From assembly GCF_011397635.1 (NCBI RefSeq), contig NC_064755.1, positions 37,926,059 through 37,990,058 on the forward strand: a stretch of 64,000 nucleotides of DNA, read 5' to 3'. The notes under the pieces were generated by a model, which made no database searches, was not told where the DNA came from, and saw only the letters and a list, made by a program, of their open reading frames with translations. Position numbers and translations under genes: made by a program. Source of the DNA: Epinephelus fuscoguttatus. Lineage: Eukaryota > Chordata > Actinopteri > Perciformes > Serranidae. Shown here one piece after another: positions 1 through 11,900 of the stretch (the stretch's first letter is position 1; every line of letters starts with the position of its first letter).

Positions 1-1689
1 TGTTTCTGCTGCCACCAAGTGGCCAAAAAAATCAGTTCAAAAATGCAGCTTCTAAAAATGATACAAGCTGCAATTTGTGTAATTCCACTGCAGCTTCAAC
101 TCCCCATCTAATGTGTCAGGCGAGTCTTGACCCTCTGCCCTCTCTACATGTCATTGACAAAAGAGTCGGAGCCAAAGAGGACAGAGGGTCCATCAGATCA
201 GCCTCAGATAATCCAACAGAAAGATCCATCAGACAGGCTGGAATCAATGGACAACACAGTCACACACTCTGCACAGAGCTGTGGGTGCAGAGCGCTGTTG
301 GTAGAGAAGGAGAGGGGGGGTGCAGAAAGTCTTTGTTCTACAAGGCTCATATCTGAGGCATTATTCGTTTCTCTCGTGCGAGCGGAGGAGGAATGATCGC
401 TATGTGGGATGAGCACAGCAGAAAAAAAAAAAAAAAAAAAACTCCTCCGCTGTGGAGAGGACCTGTCTCAGGGCAACGACACACACACAAACACACACAA
501 AAATTTCCCAGCTCATTGCCCAGCTCATTGCTCACACACCTTTTCATACTTTCATTTTACCTCCCTTCTTGCTTGCTCCACTCATTCACCCACACAAACA
601 TACCCATTCACCTCTAGGCCCAGTCACATCCACCCACACACAAACAGATGCACACACACACACAAATGCTACTGCAGTGAAAGCAATGCAACCTTAGAGT
701 TCACATGACCATATAACTCATCTGTCTGAGCACAAAGCCTTGAAAACAAAAGGGCCAAGGCCTGGAAAAAACCCAAACTCCTCTGGCTGTCAGACACTTC
801 AGAGGAGGCTTTGACAGGTGTGTTTTTTACCCCCCCCTCCCCCCTTCCCCTCGTCACACTGTCAACATGCTCCAATCCACCTGTTGCCCCTCTGGAAAAC
901 ACACTCTTCTCAGCTGCCCTGTGGGACACCATAACACACACAATGCACGAACACACAACCCGGCAAACCCTGCGTTAGTCATCTCGGACCCTGACTGAAA
1001 ATATTCACTCACACACTGCCTTTTCAGCTCCGCAGTCGTACACAGTAGTATGATACTGTCACACACAGATGTACGGTATCTACACAATGCACGAGATGGA
1101 TTTTTGAATTCATTTAGAGAAGCGCAAGTTGAGTATAACATGTCGAGTCCATCACAGGATCTAAAAGTCATTTTCTTAAGTGAAAAAAAGCCAAAAATCC
1201 ACTGGATTCAGCTTCTCACATGTGAACGTTTGCTGCTTTTCTTTGTCTTCTATGATAATAAATTGAGTATATTTGGATTCTGGACAGATGGTCGTACAAA
1301 AACTGGTATTTAAATACACCACCTTGAGTTTGGAGCTTGTGACGGCCATTTTTTTCACTATTTCCTGACATTTTATAGACCAGTGCACAAGATGGTATTG
1401 TGAATTCATTTAAAAGGAGTGTGTGGATCATCGGGTTAACCACATCACTCTGCGAGCTATGAAATACAGTGACGTTTGAGATGTTGCTCATTTTAATTAA
1501 AGCACTACCAACAGGTTCATCAAAGCTGAAAACCTTCACTAACAAGTTTTATTCACGTGTGTATCACCAGGATGAAGCAGCATTTAAACATTACTCTTGC
1601 AGTCATGGCGTTACTTAAATTCTAATGCTGCTTTTGGAGACACGTGCATGAACTTCTTATATCATTACATATGTCTCAATTCCATTATT

Positions 1690-2110
1690 TATTAAAGTAC
1701 AAGTAGCAGCAACACAAAGTAGAAATACTCTGCCACAAGTTAAGTCCTGCTTTCTGAATCTTACTGAGGTGAAAGCACAGACGTGTTATAAGAGGTACTC
1801 ATTACGCAGCAGAATGACTCCAGTCGGTGTTACATTACTGTACGATATAAAAAGTGATTATTGTTGAAGCAGAATCTTGATAATGTCGTTGGCTGAGGTG
1901 CTAGTTTTGACTACTTTCTATCATTTTGATGTGTTAATGGATAACATCAAATCATATTTTATAAACTGATCCCATACGTCATACGTTATCTGCAGAGTAA
2001 CTTGTCACCATGGGTCTCAAATAAATGCAGTGAGGTAAAAACTATAATATTTCCCTCTGACATGTTGTGGAGAGGTGTGCCATAAAATTAAAACACTACT
2101 GCACAGTTAC
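1690..2110 (+). repeat. diverged dispersed repeat (AAGTAAAAGT family)
   Basis: Shares ordered blocks with copies at 18.6 and 56.9 kb: AGTAGCA..., ACTCATTA.GCAGAATG, CATATTTTATAAACTGAT, then ATATTTCCCTCTGA. The family is common in fish genomes and ends in CCACCACTG-type inverted termini, so it is probably a non-autonomous DNA transposon. No intact ends are visible in this copy. Confidence 0.55.
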
Positions 2111-3564
2111 CTCTGAAAAAATTCAAAACAAAACCTCTGAGCACCTGAACACGATTTCAGTTCAGTGCACTTACTGACAGATGCAATAAAATGTAAGTTT
2201 TCACTGCAATATTTATACATATACTATTTGACAGTTAGTTATTTTGCAGATTTAGATTATTGAAAACAAATCGAGGGATCAATTTACAAAATGTGATAAT
2301 GCTGCTTACACTTAATTGAATGCATAACATTAAGGAAGGAGTGCTTTTACTTTTGACGCTTTATTTTGCTGATGACACACATTATATCTTCAGCTACGCT
2401 TCCCAACTGCTTGCACTTATATTTTAATATTTTACCTGCTGCTTCGGTGTACTTCTACCCCACTATATTACAACATAATAATAATAATAACTTAATTTGT
2501 AAAGCACTTTTTGAGCTGTACGCACAACATGCTTTCCAAGGTGCAGAAAATACAAAAGTGATACTAATAGAACATGAGCATACACATATGTACCTGTTAG
2601 CATACATTCATAGACACAAGGGGCTGCAAACACATACACTTCCATACACACAATTAGTCAGGAAAGGAGTTAGAGTTACACGAGTGAAGAACACTTTTAA
2701 TTTAAGTTAATTTAAAAAATTTAATTAATACATGATAAAGACAGCGTGAATCAGCTCCACCTTGGGGAGCTGCAACATCAGAACGCTGCTTGGATGTTAA
2801 TGCATCCAATATGATAATTAAATAGCCTAATATAATAATAATACAACTCTGACATAGACCATCTGCATGCATAGTGAGTCCTTTGACGCCTAAAGTACAT
2901 GTTGCTGATACTGCTTCACTTTCATTTAAGTAAAGGACCTGAATAGAGTCAAGATTAACTTGGAAATTTGTCTTGGGCTCTACACTCATACAACATATAG
3001 TAAAGAGACAATAGACAATATACCCAAAGTAGCAACAGGAAACACATAAAGATAAATAAATAAATAAATAAATAACATTAAACGCTAAAAGATAAGTGTA
3101 TAAAAAATCAAATGCAGCAAATTGTCATGATGCAGTCATTGTTTAAAAGCTTCAACACTTCTCCCACCACTGTGTACTTTTACTGGAGTGCATGTTTGAC
3201 AGCACAAGAGTGTTTTCACATGGTGGTATTTTACACTGAAGTAAAGGATCTGACTACTGAAACGCAGGTGACTTTAATGACCTAAAAAGACAATTCAATC
3301 CTGGCACATATTGAGAAATATAAAGGCAACCAGAGCGGCAACACCGCTGCTGTTTGCTGCGACAACCCGCCTCAGTGTGCTCACACTTGTTGACAGAGGA
3401 GGGAAACAAACCTCCTGAATTAAAGCTGCGAGTTAATAAATACACAGTTTAAATGATGCGAGTTTCCCGGTGTCAAACTTCACCAGACACACGCTAATGT
3501 TTGACTGCACGGCTGTGACGTTATTCCCTCAAAAGACAAGAAAAAGTTCACAGGCACAGGAAGT

Positions 3565-3565
<1 letters not shown>

Positions 3566-3600
<35 letters not shown>

Positions 3601-3619
3601 ACACACACACTCACACTCA
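3566..3619 (+). repeat. CA microsatellite
   Basis: About 16 uninterrupted CA units followed by CCACACACACAC and degenerate CACT units. Confidence 0.95.
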
Positions 3620-3843
3620 CACTCCAGTGCTGGAATTAAAAGAAAAAAAATGGAGGAATTTGAGCGAAGAAATGTGAGATATTTGAGGAATGTTATCTCC
3701 GACAGTGAGAGAGAGAAAGCGGTGTCAAACACTGACTGGACATCCACAATATCCAACTAAGTTACACTCGGACTGAAGACGCACTTTGAATCTCAACATG
3801 ACAGCAAGACTTTAAATATTATAAAACACTTGTAGGAGCTTAC

Positions 3844-4150
3844 CTGGCGGGACTCTGAGCGGGCACGCAGGCAGGCAGCTGCTGCAATATTATATATTAT
3901 TTTAAAAAAAAGAAGAGTAACTCTGTCAGGTTTGTCTTTTTTTGTTTTTGTCCCCTTTTGTTTTGTGCTGCCTCGTCTCCTTCCTGGAGCCGTTTGTTTG
4001 AAGCGAGAGGAGGGCAGGAATTTCAGGAATTAGCCGTGGTATGACATGAAGCCTGGAAAAAGCCAGAGAAAAAGACCAAGGGAGAGAAGGAGGGGAGGTG
4101 AGGGGAGGGGAGGTGAAGGGAGGCAGGTCTGACCGGTCAACACGTAATGA
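3844..4150 (-). promoter_or_regulatory. candidate non-coding first exon of a minus-strand neighbour
   Basis: On the minus strand a GC-richer segment ends in a strong donor, CCCGCCAG|GTAAGCTCC, at 3844/3843. No long frame enters the donor, so it would be a 5' UTR exon. The gene would extend left out of the window; in the human order the neighbour on this side of DENND2A is MKRN1, also on the minus strand, but nothing here identifies it. Confidence 0.3.
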
Positions 4151-4233
4151 CGGAGGGGTGGAGAGGAGGAGGAGGAAAGGAAAGCAGAGGAAAGGGTGGT
4201 GAGAGGAGAGGAGAGAGGAGAGGAGGGGGAGTG
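4078..4233 (+). repeat. G-rich polypurine tract
   Basis: More than 150 bases are nearly all A/G on this strand, interrupted at 4123-4150, with closely spaced GGGG runs (AGGGGAGGTGAGGGGAGGGG at 4091-4110) that could form a G-quadruplex or triplex. It lies just upstream of the candidate minus-strand first exon. Confidence 0.7.
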
Positions 4234-7009
4234 CAAAGGAAATATCAAGAATAAAAAAAAAATACTGTAAAAGCCACAGCCTTTAGGAGGAGGGGGAACA
4301 CACATGACGTCATGGTTACCAGAAAGCACCAACTTCTTTATAATGACGTAGTTATCATGTGTGCACACAGCACAGTAGGTGACAAGGATCTTACACACTG
4401 CACACTGAATAAAAGTACTTTGTAAAAAAGCTTTGTGATGTTTCATTTACAATTGGAGAAAATCCGTTTTATTATTTGCCACCTGGCAACCATTTTAACT
4501 TTTAACCACATGTGGAAGCTGAAAAAGTGTAATGAAACATGTCATTATATTCCTAAAATTCCCTTTCTTTTATATATTTTATGCCTTTTTGATTCTGGGT
4601 TTTGCAGGGTGGTAAATCAAACCCATAAATATTATTTAAAAAAAATTGTATGATTTATTTTTTAATTTGCTTTCTCAGCATTAGAACAGACTTAAACTTA
4701 AAAAAAGAAGTGTAGTGTTGTATCATATTGCGTGTTATGTTCTTCCAGTTAGCATAAACACTTTAAAGTTAATCATCACTTTATTAATCATCTTTACATC
4801 AAACATCCCCAGACAGGGTCCTAAAAAAAATACTTCTGAAAACCTTTACACAGTTATTAACTTTGTGGATAAGCTGCTCCAAAGAGGCTATCCTTGCCAG
4901 CTCATCATATTATTTAAATTTTAATTAAGTATATTAGTAGATATGATTAATAATGAGTACATTGGATCTATTCTACCTGTGTGTTAACAGTAAAAACTGC
5001 AAAAACATCATAAAATATACTCCAAGTTATTGTAAAATCCGTGTGCCAGTGCCCATGCAGCAAGGCCAGAGTCAGGTTCATTTGTGGGGCTGGAGAGTGT
5101 TGAGCTGCTTTCAACTTAACTTTCACACTAACATGCAGCCCAAAGTGCCTCCCATGGCAAGACAATGAAATATTAAAAAACCAAATTGACTAAAACAGCA
5201 AAAAACTAACAAAAAGATAATGAAAACTCCAAAGAATAAAAATAGAGTAAATAAATAAATAAAACAGAATAAAAATAGCAAAAATCAATAGTTAAAACTT
5301 AAAAATCAAGGTTGTAATGTTACTTCACATTAAAAGCCAGATTAAAAAATATAGGTCTTTAATTTATGTTTAAAAATACCGAGAGAGTTTGCTATTCTAA
5401 TATCCAGAGGTAGTGAAGTCCACAGTTTAAAAACAGAAAGCGCTCTCATTTAAGTAAAGCAGGGGTGGACCTTAGTGATATTGGCTGGACATAAAATGAT
5501 AGAGAGGCAAGGTCATTTAAAGCTTTATAAACAAGTAAAGCAACTTTAAAATCAATTCTGAAAGATACAGGACAAACAATGTGCACTTCTCTTGGGCTGC
5601 TGTTTCTCAGAAGACACAAACTAATAAACTGAGCACTGTGTATAGTCAGTTGGTCAATTTAAAAAACTGACACGATCAGTATAGTCTATGAGCGGCAAGG
5701 TGGTAAAGACTTAACTTGTTTAATGTGTTGAAAAAATGTTAGGTATTCTTTACCCAATAAGTTTTAGTGTGTCACAGTAGTTAAATTTAGGTACTCTTTA
5801 TTCAAAACATGAGATAAAATCTAACATGCAAATTGTTCCCTCACATTTATTGAGTAGGTTTTGAGTTTTCTCCTTGTGAGAATAAATTGTATTCATCTTT
5901 ATCTGGGTTTGAAATGAACAACTGTCCAGCTCTGGCCAAGATGAGAACTAAATTAAGTACTAAAATGTGCAAGATGTGCAGTAGTTTTGCTTGTTATTTA
6001 TAGCTATTTGGGATTTTATCACCACCTGATATTAAATTAAGTGGATTGTTTAGATTTTTTTGAACATGCAAAATAAATAAAAATGAATCATATAAGTAAG
6101 AAAACAAACTGGAACACCCTGCAGACACAATCAGTAACCAACATAAGACGTACCATTACATAACATAACATTTTAGCAGTTAAGGAAAATATATAACAGG
6201 TTTTCTTTTCACCCAAATACAAGTAATTCAATTTACGATTTTAGAAACATGTTCCGAGCAGTGCCCGTGGTAACGGTCTTTCTTTCCAGTCCCAGTTTTC
6301 ACACATAACTTGCTTTTATTCTCACATAAGAAGACAGAAGCAATAATACTGTTGGACTTACGTGCACGTTGTGCAAGTCATTAAAAGCCCAGAGGCCAAA
6401 CTGTCTGAGATGTGATCCTGAACTTTGGACTCTGCTGAGGCAACACTCAGGATTACATGAACTGGGTCACAGAGTCCTCCAGTGGATACTGTGGGTATGA
6501 CATGATGCTGGGTCACTGGCAAGATTCACTTCACTTCACAGATGTACTCACCTGCTTGATGCTGCACCACCACATGTCCTTTAAAGAAGCTGTCAGTGTT
6601 GTAGCGTGGTCAAAGGGTAGGGCGATAGGATCTGTACTGACCTTAGTTAAACAATAATGCAGGGTCCCATACTTATACACCACTCTATACATCGTGTGTG
6701 TGTGTGTGTGTGTGTCCTGTGTCTGACTACACTTGTGGTGTTTGGGGCTTCTGAGAACATACAAGTTGTAACAAAGTGCATCATAGAGCAATTCGATCCT
6801 TCCTGAATGTCCATAAATCAACTTCAGTTTGGGCCATCAGTGGAAATATCCTCCTGAGGAGATTTGGGGTTAACAGGGCCTCATACTTCACTCTACTTAA
6901 CTGAGACCTATTGTCCTTGTTTGTGGGCACTTTTTTGTGCCATCTAGTGGTAGTAAGAGCACAACACAATACATGTAAAAAGCAGTGCAGTGATGTGGGC
7001 GCTGCACCG
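4234..7009. other. AT-rich spacer without recognisable genes
   Basis: AT-rich sequence with scattered stops in all frames. Part of 5040-5640 resembles a dispersed fish repeat (AAAGCTTTATAAACAAGTAA motif at 5520-5539), but I cannot assign a family. A TG microsatellite lies near 6694-6715. Confidence 0.5.
6694..6715 (+). repeat. TG microsatellite
   Basis: Eleven GT units in a row. Confidence 0.95.
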
Positions 7010-7514
7010 AAGAGGGAGTTGAGCTGGAAGGTGAGCTATTGATTTACTAGTCCATCTACATCCCAACCCTCACCTATGGTCATGAGCTCTGGGTAGTGAC
7101 CGAAAGAATGAGGTCGCAGATACAAGCGGCTGAAATGAGTTTCCTCTGTGGGGTGGCTGGGCTCAGCCTTAGAGATTGGGTGAGGAGCTTGGACATCCGG
7201 AGGGAGCTCGGAGTAGAGCTGCTGCTCCTTCATGTCCAAAGGGGTCAGTTGAGGTGGTTCAGGCATCTGATCAGGATCCTCCTGGGCACCTCTCACTTTA
7301 AGTGTTCCGGGCACGTCCCACTGGTAGGAGGCCCCGGGCAGACCCAGAACACACTGGAGGGATTACATATCTCAACACCTTGGGGTCCCCCAGGAGGAGC
7401 TGGAAAGTTCTGCTGGGGAGAGGGACGTCTGGGGTGCTTTGCTCGGCCTGCTGCCCCCACGACCCGGCACCGAATAAGCGAATGGAAATGGATGGATGGA
7501 TGGATGGATGGATG
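7010..7514 (+). mobile_element. LINE (non-LTR retrotransposon) 3' fragment with GGAT tail
   Basis: Encodes the extreme C-terminus of a reverse-transcriptase ORF: TERMRSQIQAAEMSFLCGVA, then RGQLRWFRHLIRI. It then shifts frame at about 7,285 into GRRPRADPEHTGG before the tail. The element ends in AATGGAAATGGATGGATGG repeats (about 7488-7514), the usual tail of this very common fish LINE. It is 5'-truncated, frameshifted and cannot move on its own. The clade is not certain from this fragment. Confidence 0.85.
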
Positions 7515-8034
7515 TAAAAACAAGATGGCAGCCATCTCTGCCAAGTCCGTCTGCAGCCAATCCCGACACAAAAGTGGACAAGTTCCAAAACCTGATCATA
7601 TTTTATGGTCGAAACTTGTTTATCTAAGACTAATTATCTTTGTAGTTTGTAGTTGTTGTTGTTGTTAAGTACTCATTTAAGGACATTAGGACTTAATAGT
7701 CATTGACAATGTTGAGTTATCTTATCTGATCTGTTTACTTAACTATCTTCAAGATAAACAGTCTAAAAATACTTACTCTTGCAGAGTGGTGCCGGCCAAC
7801 ATGGAGGTTCAAATTCTGGTCATCAAGGTCCTACAGTCGATAAACTACCTTACACACAGACAGTATGTTAGCTTAACAGTGTCAGTTTTAAAATTCAAAA
7901 TGGTTAATTACAGTGAGACTGTGTTACTTTTGAAAAAATAAAAAAATAAAATCAGTGTAACAAGCTGACAAAATACAGGCATTAATTAAATTGTATAAGA
8001 AGAGTCATTTGTCTAATTCAAAAATTCAAATCAC
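7515..8034. other. spacer between LINE fragment and dennd2a 3' end
   Basis: No gene or clear repeat seen; AT-rich, with a TTG run at 7651-7665. Confidence 0.5.
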
Positions 8035-8963
8035 TTTATTAATAAAGTTTCATTGCATCCTCGATCAAGTTTATGACAAACCTAATTGCTTTTGTGAAAC
8101 ACATTGATACTGATTGACCTACACATCTTCCTTCAACATCGAGTCCATCCAAACCGGACACTCAAACCCAAGCGAGAGATGTATTCACATTGATCTCCTT
8201 CTCATCTTTACATTTTATTCCTTTTGGTACTCATTTCTTTTTCCAATAAAAGTTTATTTATAAAAACAGTGGTACATTTACCCAACAACCCAAAGTGGTC
8301 TACAAACAGTCTGGACTAGACTCTGTTAAATAAAGCCTATTACAAACTACAGGAGATTTCTTCGCACTCATCTGAAGGAAACTTTAATAAAGAGATTAAG
8401 TTTATCTAAAAAGAATATAAATTAACTTAAACGCCTCCTGTTGATGAAGAAGTTGTACTATTGTATTTATAAAAGCTTCTATAGGAAATACTTGGAATGT
8501 ATAGAAAGGTATGGTACAAAATGGGACCTTCAGAGACGCTCCCGCTTACAGGTTTATAGATGGAAGATAAGGAGAACACTGTTCCTAAAAACATTTACAC
8601 TGTGCTGTGCTATACAGTGACACACTGCTGGGACTGACTGTGAATCAAAGGTCTAAGGAGACACTGTTAGACGTTGCTTTAACGTATTAGAGGGGTGTTT
8701 TGGTCCAAGCTGAGTAGAAACCCTTTACAACACTAATGGAATGACTGGCTAATGAAACTGAGAGCTAAACTCTAACGTCCCCCAGATTCCCTCATGTTCA
8801 CAAACTATGAGTCCAGTTCACTTTAAGGGTCTTCCTTTGTTCTGACCTAAAGACACATCTCCGTCCCTGCGTTCTTCCACGTTCAGGGAGCTTGTCTTCT
8901 TTCCTGCTGCACGCCTCTTCATGCTTTTTCCTTCTTTCACACACGACATCCTGACTCTGAGCA
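8035..8963 (-). other. dennd2a: probable dennd2a 3' UTR with candidate poly(A) signals
   Basis: Sequence directly downstream of the stop codon with no further coding exon. AATAAA hexamers on the minus strand at 8258-8253 and 8040-8035 are the first plausible poly(A) signals, giving a 3' UTR of roughly 0.7-0.95 kb. The true end cannot be fixed without transcript data. Confidence 0.4.
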
Positions 8964-8995
8964 TCATTTCTTGGAAAGGAATTTCATCTTGTTTC
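8964..8995 (-). CDS. dennd2a: dennd2a coding exon 19 (C-terminus and stop)
   Basis: Encodes the last residues NKMKFLSKK and a TGA stop at 8966-8964. The acceptor TTTTTCTTCAG follows a pyrimidine-rich tract. The ending matches the NKMKFLxKK terminus recalled for human DENND2A. Confidence 0.93.
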
Positions 8996-11900
8996 CTGAA
9001 GAAAAACAACAACAACAAAAAAAAAACAGATGTGAATCAAATCGTCACTTTTATTGGCTAATTTGCATTAGCTATTGATTGCGCCCTAAAGAGCAGAGGC
9101 TTTTCTGCAAATCTAACTGTATAACTGGTTCAGCTATTTTATAGTCGATGAAGTGACTGATCGAGTGATACAGTGATCTTACCTAGACCTTTGAGGAACT
9201 TGTTGACCCCTCGTTGCTCGCTCCCTGGCAGTGAGTCCAGATACTCTTGAGCTCTCACCTCAAATAAACCTGGAAATAAAACAAGTCAAATATCTAAAGT
9301 GAAATGTTTTAAGAGACTTCTTACTACCGCTGTTCAAATAAATCAAAAATTCTCAGAATGTTGTACGGAAGCCCTGAGGGGCAAGGTGAATCACAGACAC
9401 AGTTATACTTAATATAATCTAGGCTAAGTTCTGAATCTAAAATCTTTTGTTGCAAAAGCCAATGTCTCCTGTGCGTTAGCCCACTAGTTTGACTGATCGA
9501 TTGAAAATACCTGGAAAAAAGGGACACGACTAATAAAACTGAATAAAAATAGAGTATTATGTTTTTGTAAATAAATTTGGCTGAACTTTCAAGGCCCTTT
9601 GCATCGTGCACTGGGTGCTTCGTTCTGCACGGCTTTCTCACTCTCTTACGCTTGTCCTAATATCTCATGAAAGGAGAGGCAGAATTAAATACTAAGTATG
9701 AACAAAAAAATCCCTACTTTTGGGGAAAATATCCAATATGTTTAAGAAACTTTTGGCCAACATTGTCAGCAAATGTTTTTTTCACCTTGCTTTCAGGGCT
9801 TCCGTTCATAGGAGTGAAATCAAACGAGCATGGAGAAGTTACTGTGGAATGACATGATACTCAGAAAGCAGCATATACAGTATAAAACATTAAACCTAAA
9901 CTTATTATTTCAAAAAAGTCAAATTAATATTGAGATCTCAGAAACTATGACATCAGTGAGTTGTACAGTTCAGTCTTGACCTTAAAAACAGCAGGTGACA
10001 AATTAATCTCCAGTCAAGGTCCATTTAATCATCTGTTCTGGAGCTTTTGACCGCATCACACAGCCCTCAGCATCTCATTAAAAGTACCCTGTGGAGTTTT
10101 AGACCTCTGTTTTTGTATGAGTGGGTCCCCGTTTTGTTTATCTCTCCACAATGAAAGTTAAAACATGTACAGTTCCGTAAACACGACACAGAATTCACCT
10201 GCTGATGAAGACCATGTGATAAGATGAAAGCTCCAGAGCATTATATAGAAGTGGACCTTGAGTGGGGGTCGTTTTGTCAATTATATCTATATAATTTCCA
10301 AAAATGGGAAAACTAAAGAAACTGTTCTCTAGAAATAAGAAAAATAATCACAGCTACTTCGCAAAATACAAATTTAATTTCAACAGAAAGGCACATACAG
10401 CAGGTGTGAACCAGTATTTCTACCTTAATAGTCATAAACTACACTGTAAGATGACAACGGGTGATAAACCTGAGTACCTCTGAGGCCCTGCCTGCGCAGC
10501 TCCCTCTCCTGGATGAAGCCTGTGAACATCTGAGTCTCCATGAAAACCTCCAAGAACCTTCTCAAGCTCTTGGAAGTGACCGCTTTGCGAAAGGGGTCTC
10601 GCTGGAAAGACGAGGAGGGAGAAGAAGAGGGGCTGGGCAAGGTGGGAGAGGAGACAGACTCCTCATCCCGCTCTGCTCCACCCATGAAGAGGGAGTAGTG
10701 ACCAACCATCTCCACGAAGAAACGTACAAAGGCCTCCGACACCACCGCACTGAGGGAGCTGGAGTCTGGGTGGAGGTAAAGAAAATAAATTAAATAGAAA
10801 AGATGAAATCACAGCATATTTACTGCCTTACACAGCAGAATGACTAACACATCCAGTGTCTGCAAAACACTGATCAATACCAGTGACTCAGCTGTTATTT
10901 TGCCAAGGTATTTCTGGTTAAACTTCTTCCTCAGAATGTGGGAAAATAAACTCCATACTCACTGGAAATTTTTACAGATACTCCCCTTCTCACGCAACTC
11001 ACTTTATACACATTTGAACTTTTCTAGATATTTTATTTAGACCAAGAGCCATTCTCTGAAGCCAAAAAATCAAATGACATTGTTTTATCATGTGATATAC
11101 ATTACTGCAGCACTGAGCTTTCCTGAGGGATATTTACTATAGATTTTCAATGTCTGTTTTGAAACTGTCACTTCAACGTTCATGTCTTCTGTATATGGTG
11201 GAAAACTTAAAAGTGACACTTGTCATGTGGTCTTTAAATGGATTGCCTAAAGATAAAAATGATCTTTATTTGATTTCATGATTTCCACCATGAGGTTTCG
11301 CTCACATTTCACTCTGACAAACATGTATTCAGTACTATGGTGTGTAACATATTATATAATTTACTAACTTAGGGATGTGTTAGGCTAGTATGAAAACATC
11401 AGTACTACGTCCTGTATACACCACTGGATCTCCCCCTTCTCTTCCCAGTCATGCCGGCCATATCTTTTCTAAAAAGGTATTTTATTGATATTATTATTAT
11501 ATATATTTTTTTATTCTTTTAGGGCCTCATAAATGTCTTTCCATACCTCATTAAATTGCTTTGTTTTACTGTCGTTCTCAGACAGTGTCTTTTCTATTCA
11601 TTCATTTTATGTAACCACTTATCCTGTGGGGGGTCTCGTGGAGCTGGAGCCTATCCCAGCTGACACTGGGCAAGAGGCAGGGTACACCCTGGACAGGTTG
11701 CCAGACTATCACAGGGCTGACACATAGAGACAGACAACCATTCATGCCTATGGGCAATTTAGAGTCGCCAGTTAACCTAACCTGCATGCCTTTGGATTGT
11801 GGGAGGACACCAGAGTACCCGCAGAAAACCCACACTGACATGGGGAGAACATGCAAACTCTGCACCGAGGGGCTCCCCCACCTTGGGTTTGAACCAAAAA

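Larger units (their letters stand above)
1..3843. other. gene-free spacer
   Basis: No convincing coding exon. It holds CA-rich degenerate repeats at 480-670, an A19 run near 422-440, a diverged copy of the AAGTAAAAGT-type dispersed element (about 1690-2110), an AAAT repeat near 3055-3074 and a CA microsatellite near 3566-3619. The small open frames here lack codon bias or recognisable similarity. Confidence 0.6.

Noticed and set aside
7488-7514. Regular short direct repeats (GGAT units) that might suggest an array
   Set aside because: Four-base simple repeat at a LINE 3' end, with no spacers; not a CRISPR-like array.
7096-7668. 190-codon plus-strand frame that looks like a gene
   Set aside because: Its first two thirds are LINE reverse-transcriptase tail followed by the GGAT repeat; the rest is read-through of spacer.
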